A stretch of DNA of 5,195 bases from Eubacteriales Family XIII. Incertae Sedis bacterium (GTDB lineage Bacteria > Bacillota_A > Clostridia > Peptostreptococcales > Anaerovoracaceae): assembly GCA_031280075.1 (NCBI GenBank), contig JAITHG010000218.1, positions 1-5,195 on the forward strand, written 5' to 3'. A model generated the notes under the pieces. That model worked only from the letters and a program-made list of their open reading frames with translations, did no database searches and had not been told where the DNA came from. This document shows, piece by piece, positions 1 through 5,195 of the stretch. The first letter of the stretch is position 1, and the number at the start of each line of letters is the position of its first letter. The position numbers were made by a program, and so were the translations under genes.

Positions 1-73
1 CTGCAGCCGCAGGCAATTAACAAGGAATGAATGGCTGCAAAGCGATAGTTGAATTCGCGGTGGCAAGTATTGG

Positions 74-103
74 CTGACGCTGGGTGCGGCATCGGTGTAA
101 AAT
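74..103 (+). promoter_or_regulatory. Weak candidate promoter for the prenyltransferase gene
   Basis: A CTGACG hexamer (74-79) resembles a -35 box at 4 of 6 positions. It is followed after 18 bp by TAAAAT (98-103), which matches the -10 consensus at 5 of 6. Transcription would then start near 110, leaving almost no leader in front of the coding region. The -35 match is poor and such hexamers are common by chance. The real promoter could lie further upstream, outside the window, if this gene is in an operon. Confidence 0.2.
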
Positions 104-109
104 GGGGGC

Positions 110-1072
110 ATGGATGAAATGATCAAGGAAGAGAAGAGGAACGAATCATCGCGCTGCCTGCGGGCAGTCTTGCACCTCGCAGCGCCGCATACCTGGGCGG
201 CCTCCATCGTGCCCGTCCTGCTGGGGACGATGCTGCGCGCTGCCCTGCCGGGGTGGGACGGTAGCACAGCGCCGACGTGGGGCACCGCCGTTGCCATCTT
301 CCTGCTCGTGCTCGCGGCCGCCATCCTCCTGCAGTCCTCTGTCAACGCCATCAACGATTACTGCGACTTCGTGCGCGGGCTCGACCGTCTGGAGAACTCG
401 GACGATCCCAACGACGCAGTGCTCGTGTACGGCAACCTGTCTCCCGAACGGGCGCGCCTGCTTGGCTTTGCCTTCCTGGGCGCAGCACTGCTCTGCGGCA
501 TCCTGCCTGTCCTGCGGGGCGGTCTTTCGACACTGGCGCTGGGTGCGGTCGGCTGCCTCGTCGTCATCGCGTATTCTGCCGGCAAGTGGCCTCTGTGCAA
601 CTACCCTCTCGGCGAACTCGTCAGCGGCATCGCCATGGGAGCCTTGCTCACAGCCGCTGCGTACTCCGCGTTCGGCGGAGGTGTGCCGCCCACCGTCTTC
701 CTGTACTCCCTGCCCTGCGTGCTCGGCATAGCCTTCATTATGATGACGAACAACCTCTGCGATATGGATCGGGACAAGGTGGCAGGGCGGCGCACCCTGC
801 CACTGCTGCTGGGGCACGCAAAGGCGATGGTTGTCTATCGGTGTGGTCTTTGCGCCTGGATAGGAGCGATCTTCGTGCTCGTGGCGGCAGGTTTCACGGG
901 CGGTCTTCCACGTTCGGCCGTGCTGCTTGCCTTCGCGCTTCCGTACCTCGCGACACAACTTCAGGCAAAGCCATGTCCGGAAACGCGCAGACGATGCATG
1001 CAAGGGATCGTTCGGCTCAACTTTCTGCTCGGTGCGGTCTATTTGGCCGGGGTTTCCGGCGAGCTGTTTTGA
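110..1072 (+). CDS. menA: UbiA-superfamily prenyltransferase, MenA-like (1,4-dihydroxy-2-naphthoate polyprenyltransferase)
   Basis: This is a 320-residue integral membrane protein, close to the roughly 300 residues usual for MenA. The family joins an isoprenoid diphosphate to 1,4-dihydroxy-2-naphthoate in the cytoplasmic membrane to give demethylmenaquinone. Two Mg/diphosphate-binding motifs are visible. The first is NDYCDFVRGLD at residues 82-92. Its N-x3-D-x5-D spacing is that of MenA (E. coli NDYGDAVKGSD) rather than the N-x3-D-x3-D of UbiA. The second is NNLCDMDRDKVAGRRTL at 214-230, matching the E. coli MenA NNLRDINSD...GKNTL block. About eight or nine hydrophobic segments follow a short charged N-terminus. 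The start is uncertain. ATG 110 has GGGGG (104-108) almost touching it, whereas in-frame ATG 119 (M4) has that tract at a workable 10-nt spacing. The gene stands alone on the plus strand and converges on tetR. MenA is the best fit, but the exact acceptor substrate cannot be read from sequence, and no other menaquinone gene is in view. Confidence 0.8.
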   Translation: MDEMIKEEKRNESSRCLRAVLHLAAPHTWAASIVPVLLGTMLRAALPGWDGSTAPTWGTAVAIFLLVLAAAILLQSSVNAINDYCDFVRGLDRLENSDDPNDAVLVYGNLSPERARLLGFAFLGAALLCGILPVLRGGLSTLALGAVGCLVVIAYSAGKWPLCNYPLGELVSGIAMGALLTAAAYSAFGGGVPPTVFLYSLPCVLGIAFIMMTNNLCDMDRDKVAGRRTLPLLLGHAKAMVVYRCGLCAWIGAIFVLVAAGFTGGLPRSAVLLAFALPYLATQLQAKPCPETRRRCMQGIVRLNFLLGAVYLAGVSGELF

Positions 1073-1079
1073 TTTTATT
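1046..1079 (+). terminator. Possible intrinsic terminator at the end of the prenyltransferase gene
   Basis: A perfect 5-bp GC stem, GCCGG (1046-1050) and CCGGC (1056-1060), encloses a GGTTT loop. It is followed after 6 nt by a T-rich stretch (1067-1079, TTTTGATTTTATT). The stem lies inside the last codons and the T-rich part spans the stop codon. The stem is short and the gap to the T-run is longer than usual, so this is a weak call. Confidence 0.3.
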
Positions 1080-1110
1080 GATGCGCTGTCGGCATGCAGC
1101 GGGAGCTGCG

Positions 1111-1749
1111 TCAGTCCGCAATCAGCGCCTTTTCCAGCAACGCAAAGAAGGTTTCTGTGTAGGCTTCCATGTCTGGTACCTGCCCAGCATCCCCTTGGAA
1201 TTTCAGGGTGCTCAGAGTTGTGAGAAAGGAGCTCAGCCCACCGGTGATAATCGAGGCGATAAGGGCGGGGTCGCCGGGGCTAAAATCTCCGCTCTCCATG
1301 CCTTCCTGGATGTAGTCCGACAGGATTTGGAATCGTTCTTGGTTTAGGCGGTTTGTGATATCGATGATGGGCGGGGCGGCGAAGTACTCCGGGTGCGACG
1401 CGATGGTCGCCAGTAGGTTGCCGTCCTCGCTGAAGCGAATGAGGAGGGCTATCTCACCGGAAAGCCACACCTTGAGCTTGTCCCGTGGGGAAAGGGATGG
1501 ATCGATGGATTCGCGGAGGCTTTTGTACGGATCCCCCATTTTGATATGCACGAGCTCGGTGATGATATCGTCTTTGCTGCTGAAATACTCATACAGGGTG
1601 GATTTCCCGAAGCCTGCACGGCGGGCGATCTCTTCCATGCGCATGTTTTGCGGACCGCCTTCGAGAAAGACCTCGAAGGCGGCGTTCAGAATGTGGTTGC
1701 GGCGATCTGTGCGACCGGCACGCGAATATTTCTCAACCTTTTCGTCCAT
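1111..1749 (-). CDS. TetR/AcrR-family transcriptional regulator
   Basis: The 212-residue length is typical of TetR repressors: an N-terminal DNA-binding domain plus an all-helical ligand-binding and dimerisation domain. Residues 16-62 form the TetR_N helix-turn-helix. ILNAAFEVFLEGG (20-32) is helix 1, MEEIARRAGFGKSTLYEYF (38-56) covers helices 2 and 3 with the hallmark G-x-STLYEYF recognition part, and SSKDDI starts helix 4. The remainder (about 75-212) is the variable effector domain and gives no clue to the ligand. The start at 1749 is supported by GGAGG 5 nt upstream on the minus strand. It lies inside the 3' end of the RND pump gene, overlapping it by 17 bp, so the two are probably co-transcribed and translationally coupled. 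By analogy with other TetR/RND pairs it likely represses this efflux operon and is released by a pump substrate. The operator would lie upstream of the operon, outside the window. Confidence 0.93.
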   Translation of the reverse strand: MDEKVEKYSRAGRTDRRNHILNAAFEVFLEGGPQNMRMEEIARRAGFGKSTLYEYFSSKDDIITELVHIKMGDPYKSLRESIDPSLSPRDKLKVWLSGEIALLIRFSEDGNLLATIASHPEYFAAPPIIDITNRLNQERFQILSDYIQEGMESGDFSPGDPALIASIITGGLSSFLTTLSTLKFQGDAGQVPDMEAYTETFFALLEKALIAD

Positions 1750-4700
1750 CGCTGCCTCCGGGTGGTTGCGGTGGGCGGGAGTTGCCTGCCGGCGGTTGTT
1801 GCCGTGGGGGCAGGGGCGGGCGAGCCGCGCCTGCCGGGGGCTGCTGCTGCGGAGCAGGTCGTCCTACTGGCGGGCGACCGGGGGCGGGTGCCCCTACGGG
1901 TGGCGGGGGCGCGGGATGCCCCGCCTGCGATGGCTGCGGTTGCTGCGCCTGCTGCGGGGGTAAAGGCGGGCGAGCCGCGCCTGCCGGGGGCTGCTGCGGT
2001 GCGGGTTGTCCTGCCGGCTGCTGCGCGGGCTGCACTGCCGGCGGCGGCTGCTGCGGGAAAGGAATCGTTTCCTGTTCTGCTGCTTGGCGCAGGCGCAGGC
2101 GCTCCTGGCGTTCTGCGCGGCGCGCCTCGCGGCGCAGGCGACCCTTTTCGCGTTTTTCGTCGATGATCGCGTAGATGACAGGAATGAGCACCAGTGTTAC
2201 CACGGTCGAGAACAGCAGACCGCCGATGACGCTGATGCCCATGGGCTGGATCAGCTCCCCGCCAGAGCCCAGCCCCAGTGCTAGCGGCAGCAGACCGAGG
2301 CAGGTCGTGAGCATGGTCATGAGGATGGGGCGGAATCGGAAGCGCCCCGCCGCCACGATGGCATCGGTGCGCGTGTCATAGTGCGCCCGGTTTTTGTTGA
2401 TGAAGTCAACCAGCAGGATCGAGTTGTTCACGACGATGCCGCTCAGCATGATGATGCCAAGGAAGGCGACGAGCGACAGAGGTGTGTTCGTGAGGAACAT
2501 GCCGATGAAGGCACCAGTCAGAGCGAAGGGAATGGCGAGCATGACGATGAACGGCTGTATCAGCGACTCGAACTGCGATGCGAGGATCATGAACACGATC
2601 AGCAACGATAGCAGCAAGGCATACACGAGATCGCTGAAGCTGCTGATCATCTCCTCGGCCTCCCCGCCCATGCTGTACTGGTATCCCTGCGGCATGGCAT
2701 AGGTGGAAAGCGACCTCTCGATGTCCGTAGAGACGGACTGCAGGTCACGTCCGCTGAGATCCGCCGTGACATGGATCGTGCGGACTTGATCCTGCCGCTG
2801 AATCCGCGCAGGGGAGTTTGCGAGCGCGATGTCGGCGACCTCTCCGACCGTCACAGTCTGCCCCGTCTGCGTCATCATGGAAATCTGCTCCAGGTTTTCG
2901 ATGGAGCTTCCATACTCGCCGTTCAAGGAGAGGATGATCTGCGTCTGCTCGTCCCCTTCCTGCAGGCTTGTCGAGCGTACACCGTCGAGCGACTGGCTGA
3001 GAGCCTGCGCGATCTGATAAGCGCTGACGCCGTAAGCGGAGGCGATCGCCCGGCTGGGCACGACCTGGACTTCCGGGTTGCCCTCCTGTAGGCTGCTCGC
3101 CGCATTGATCGTGCCATCCGTCTCCTTGACAATCGCAAGGACATCGTTTGCGATGCGGTCGAGTTCCACGTAGTCGTCGCCCGAGAGCTCGATCTGAATG
3201 GGGCTGCCCCCCATGGACAGACTCATCTGGTTGGTCGCCTGCACCCGAACCCTCGCCCCGGTTATGTCGCTAAGCCCCTCGGTGATCTGCGCGACCGTCT
3301 CTTCGGTCGAGAGCGCCCTCTGCCGCTTGTCTACAAGGCTGATGTCGATCGTCCCGGTATTTGCGGAGCTCGTTGTGCCGTAGCTCATCATGTCCGTGCC
3401 CCCGATGGACAGGGAATAGCTCTCCAGCCCTTCCACTTCGGTCGCCACATACGACTCGATCTCCTTCATCACTTTGTCAATGTCCTCGATGGATGTCCCG
3501 TAAGGCATCCTGGCGGTGACGGAGAGCGAAGACTCGTCGCTGCCGGGCAGAAGCTCCCCGCCGACATAGCCAACGAGTGCGGCAGAGACGACGAGCAGGA
3601 CGACGCACAGCGAAAGGATCATCTTGCGGTGGCGAAGCGCGAAACGGATGACCCCTGTGTACCATTGGATGACATGGTTCAACAGCCGCCCGAACAGGAT
3701 GAGTGGGTTAAAGCTGCGCTCCCCGTCCAAACCACCAACAGGCAGCAGACCATCCTCCGGACGTTCGAGATAGTCTGTGTCTATGTGCATGCTGCCGCGC
3801 CCGAGCAGCCTGCTGCAGAGCATCGGGATGACGGTCAGGGCGACGATGAGGGAACAGATGAGCGCAAATCCGATGGTGAAGGAGAACTCCTTGAAAATGG
3901 TCGAAGCAATGCCCTCGACAAACACGATGGGCAGGAAGACCGCGATCTTCGTCGCAGTTGCAGCGACGACGGGCATGGTGACCTCCCGCGTGCCCTCCAC
4001 GGAAGAACCAGTGACATCCAATCCCTCACCCCGCCGCCGGAAGATGTTCTCCATGACGACGATCGAGTCGTCCACGAGCATGCCGATGCCGACGGCAAGA
4101 CCGGACAGCGACAGCATGTTCATCGTGAACCCTGTGGCGAACATGAGGATGAAGGTCGCGATGATGGAGGTGGGAATGGAGATGGCGATAATCATCGTCG
4201 AAGCGAAACTACGGAGAAAGAGCAAGCAGATCAGGACTGCGAGCAGGCATCCGAGAATGGCGCTTTCCGTGACAAATGCAATCGACTCATTGATGAAATC
4301 GGCCTGGTTGATGCCGGGCGTGATCTCTATGTAAGGGTACTTCTCCTTCAACTCCGCAATCACCTGGTCGAGCCTGCGGTCGACCTGCACCGTGTTGGCG
4401 ACAGTCTGCTTGTTGATGCTGACACCTATAGCGGGGTTTCCGTCCACGCGCCCGATCGTCTGCTGCACGCGCTCGCGCTTCACGATTTCGGCAATGTCCC
4501 CGAGCCGAACCACCTCCTGCGTCGGAAGCGGGAGCGCCACATTTTTCAGTTCGTCCAAGGAGTGGAACTCCCCGATGGTTCGCACAACGACATCCAGGTT
4601 GCCCTTCTTGACCACACCGCTCGGCAGCGAGATGTTGCTCGCCGAGAGCGCCTGGGAGATCTGTGCGAGCGTCAGGTGGTAACCCTCGAGCCTAGCCTGA

Positions 4701-5195
4701 TCCACGCTGACGCGGATCTCTTCTTCCGTCCCGCCGAACATGCTCGTGGAGGCGACACCCTCCATGCGCTCGAATGCGGGTATGATCTCATCCTGCGCTA
4801 TGCGTGTCAGCTCAGACATGTCGAGATCGCCCGAAATGTACAGAGAAGCGATGGGAAGCATGTCGGGGTTCATCGAGATGACCATTGGTTTCGATGCGCT
4901 TTCGGGCAGGTAGTCCGCGACGAGGTCGATCTTCTCGCGGATGTTGAGCCCCGCAAAATTCATGTCCGTCCCGTTTTCAAACTCCGCCAGCACGAGCGAC
5001 ATCCCCTCTGATGAGTAGGATGTGATCCCGCTGATGTTCTCTGTCGTTGCTACCTGCTGCTCAATGGGGCGCGTTACCATGCTCTCGACTTCCGTCGGGG
5101 CGGCGTTAGAATAGTTCGTGACCACGACGGTCATCGGGAGCTCCATCTTCGGGAAGAGGTCGACCGGCAGCCGCGTAAAAGAGATGATGCCGAAA
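1733..5195 (-). CDS. RND-family efflux permease (HAE1/AcrB-like), 5' end beyond the window, with Pro/Gln-rich C-terminal tail
   Basis: This is an inner-membrane proton-driven exporter of the AcrB/MexB class, which works with a periplasmic adaptor and an outer-membrane channel. The first Met in view (5146) is not the start. The frame stays open to the window edge and reads ...FTRLPVDLFPKMELP, the conserved end of TM1 and entry to the first periplasmic domain, so roughly 25-30 residues are missing. Counting from that Met, the first porter region is about 1-285 and TM2-6 are about 290-447. The TM4 proton-relay pair D359-D360 sits in GMLVDDSIVVMEN. TM7 is about 508-528, the second porter region about 530-835, and TM8-12 about 838-995. 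The AcrB Lys940 position is Asn (IVVNNSILLVDF, N907-N908), as in many HAE1 and CzcA relatives, while RFRPILMT (936-943) keeps the TM11 Arg and Thr. After the last helix come a basic linker (998-1026) and a roughly 110-residue Pro/Gln-rich tail not normal for the family. Substrate is unknown; a multidrug or amphiphile pump is likelier than a metal pump. The stop codon overlaps tetR. Confidence 0.95.
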   Translation of the reverse strand, partial: FGIISFTRLPVDLFPKMELPMTVVVTNYSNAAPTEVESMVTRPIEQQVATTENISGITSYSSEGMSLVLAEFENGTDMNFAGLNIREKIDLVADYLPESASKPMVISMNPDMLPIASLYISGDLDMSELTRIAQDEIIPAFERMEGVASTSMFGGTEEEIRVSVDQARLEGYHLTLAQISQALSASNISLPSGVVKKGNLDVVVRTIGEFHSLDELKNVALPLPTQEVVRLGDIAEIVKRERVQQTIGRVDGNPAIGVSINKQTVANTVQVDRRLDQVIAELKEKYPYIEITPGINQADFINESIAFVTESAILGCLLAVLICLLFLRSFASTMIIAISIPTSIIATFILMFATGFTMNMLSLSGLAVGIGMLVDDSIVVMENIFRRRGEGLDVTGSSVEGTREVTMPVVAATATKIAVFLPIVFVEGIASTIFKEFSFTIGFALICSLIVALTVIPMLCSRLLGRGSMHIDTDYLERPEDGLLPVGGLDGERSFNPLILFGRLLNHVIQWYTGVIRFALRHRKMILSLCVVLLVVSAALVGYVGGELLPGSDESSLSVTARMPYGTSIEDIDKVMKEIESYVATEVEGLESYSLSIGGTDMMSYGTTSSANTGTIDISLVDKRQRALSTEETVAQITEGLSDITGARVRVQATNQMSLSMGGSPIQIELSGDDYVELDRIANDVLAIVKETDGTINAASSLQEGNPEVQVVPSRAIASAYGVSAYQIAQALSQSLDGVRSTSLQEGDEQTQIILSLNGEYGSSIENLEQISMMTQTGQTVTVGEVADIALANSPARIQRQDQVRTIHVTADLSGRDLQSVSTDIERSLSTYAMPQGYQYSMGGEAEEMISSFSDLVYALLLSLLIVFMILASQFESLIQPFIVMLAIPFALTGAFIGMFLTNTPLSLVAFLGIIMLSGIVVNNSILLVDFINKNRAHYDTRTDAIVAAGRFRFRPILMTMLTTCLGLLPLALGLGSGGELIQPMGISVIGGLLFSTVVTLVLIPVIYAIIDEKREKGRLRREARRAERQERLRLRQAAEQETIPFPQQPPPAVQPAQQPAGQPAPQQPPAGAARPPLPPQQAQQPQPSQAGHPAPPPPVGAPAPGRPPVGRPAPQQQPPAGAARPPLPPRQQPPAGNSRPPQPPGGSDGRKG
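1755..1759 (-). promoter_or_regulatory. Ribosome binding site of tetR inside the pump gene
   Basis: The minus strand reads GGAGG here, 5 nt before the ATG at 1749-1747. It is encoded within the Pro-Pro-Gly-Gly-Ser codons just before the pump stop codon, so ribosomes finishing the pump pass directly over it. It supports the chosen tetR start and translational coupling. Confidence 0.75.
1815..1847 (-). repeat. Direct repeat copy B (33 bp) in the pump tail
   Basis: This is identical over 33 bp to 1965-1997 and exactly 150 bp (50 codons) away, so both copies are read in the same frame and encode the QPPAGAARPP core. A weaker, diverged copy lies 45 bp further along, at about 1770-1802 (QQPPAGNSRPPQPP). 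The pattern suggests internal duplication within the tail. Confidence 0.85.
1965..1997 (-). repeat. Direct repeat copy A (33 bp) in the pump tail
   Basis: This is the first copy in the direction of translation and matches 1815-1847 base for base. The flanks diverge at once on both sides, although the surrounding protein remains Pro/Gln/Ala-rich. Confidence 0.85.

Larger units (their letters stand above)
1736..2155 (-). other. C-terminal extension of the RND pump: basic linker plus Pro/Gln/Ala-rich low-complexity tail
   Basis: Positions 2155-2069 encode a highly charged, Arg-rich linker (residues 998-1026 from the first visible Met) directly after the last membrane helix. Because both ends of RND permeases face the cytoplasm, the linker should lie at the inner membrane surface. 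Positions 2068-1736 encode residues 1027-1137. About 40 of these 111 residues are Pro and about 20 are Gln, and none is acidic until D1133. The element QQPPAG-[AN][AS]-RPP-[LQ]-PP occurs three times, at about 1051-1064, 1101-1114 and 1116-1129. PPP (1034-1036) and PPPP (1080-1083) are present. The tail is probably disordered. No known domain is recognisable and its function is unknown. Confidence 0.85.

Noticed and set aside
1..6. Window begins exactly at a PstI site (CTGCAG)
   Set aside because: This could reflect a cloned fragment end or coincidence. It says nothing about biology.
1..51. Possible C-terminus of an upstream plus-strand gene
   Set aside because: All three plus frames reach a stop by position 51 (20, 30 and 51), but too few residues are visible to decide whether any was coding.
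78..89. 12-bp sequence CGCTGGGTGCGG repeated at 537-548
   Set aside because: It is short, GC-rich, and one copy lies inside the prenyltransferase coding region. Chance is an adequate explanation.
146..1003. Minus-strand open frame (285 codons) opposite the prenyltransferase
   Set aside because: The plus strand carries both MenA motifs and membrane helices. The minus product is a charged Gln/His/Arg-rich sequence typical of an antisense shadow.
1096..1109. GCAGC-GGGA-GCTGC hairpin just past the tetR stop, as a tetR terminator
   Set aside because: The stem is only 5 bp and no U-tract follows immediately in either direction, so it does not make a convincing intrinsic terminator.
1782..2174. 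Plus-strand open frame coding a Gly/Cys-rich protein
   Set aside because: It is the antisense shadow of the Pro/Gln-rich pump tail: CCx and CAG codons read backwards give Gly and Cys/Ala. It has no ribosome binding site or recognisable motif.
3629..5011. Long plus-strand open frame (460 codons) opposite the pump gene
   Set aside because: Its product is rich in Asp, His and Arg with no domain sense, and it lies wholly antisense to well-conserved RND sequence. It is a shadow of GC-rich coding DNA.

Overview
The window holds two complete genes and one gene cut by the right edge, all in ordinary bacterial arrangement. By eye the DNA is moderately GC-rich, with G or C favoured at third codon positions. 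An RND pump normally works across a double membrane. The pump sequence here (FPKMELP start, 'NN' in place of the AcrB lysine) resembles HAE1-type pumps of Firmicutes and other anaerobes more than enterobacterial AcrB. Together these suggest a diderm bacterium, possibly a Negativicute of the Selenomonas kind. That assignment is an inference and has not been tested by any search.

Layout. Positions 1-109 are a short leader with no supportable gene and at best a weak promoter. Positions 110-1072 (+) encode a UbiA-superfamily prenyltransferase whose two Asp-rich motifs match the spacing of MenA, which attaches the isoprenoid tail to dihydroxynaphthoate in menaquinone synthesis. A 38-bp gap (1073-1110) separates it from the convergent minus-strand genes. 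Positions 1111-1749 (-) encode a TetR-family regulator. Positions 1733-5195 (-) encode an RND efflux permease whose first roughly 25-30 residues lie beyond the right edge. The pump gene is upstream of tetR on the minus strand and the two overlap by 17 bp. They are therefore probably co-transcribed, with a membrane-fusion partner possibly upstream, outside the window.

How the genes work together. The permease would move hydrophobic or amphiphilic compounds outward using the proton gradient, and the TetR protein is the likely ligand-sensing repressor of the same operon. The prenyltransferase is convergent and has no evident functional link to them.

The most unusual feature is the C-terminus of the pump. 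After the last membrane helix and a strongly basic linker, it carries about 110 residues of Pro/Gln/Ala-rich low-complexity sequence. This contains an exact 33-bp DNA repeat with a 150-bp (50-codon) period and a third, degenerate copy. The tail runs directly into the tetR start, and its last codons contain the tetR ribosome binding site. I found no evidence for a new defence system, mobile element, CRISPR array or RNA gene.
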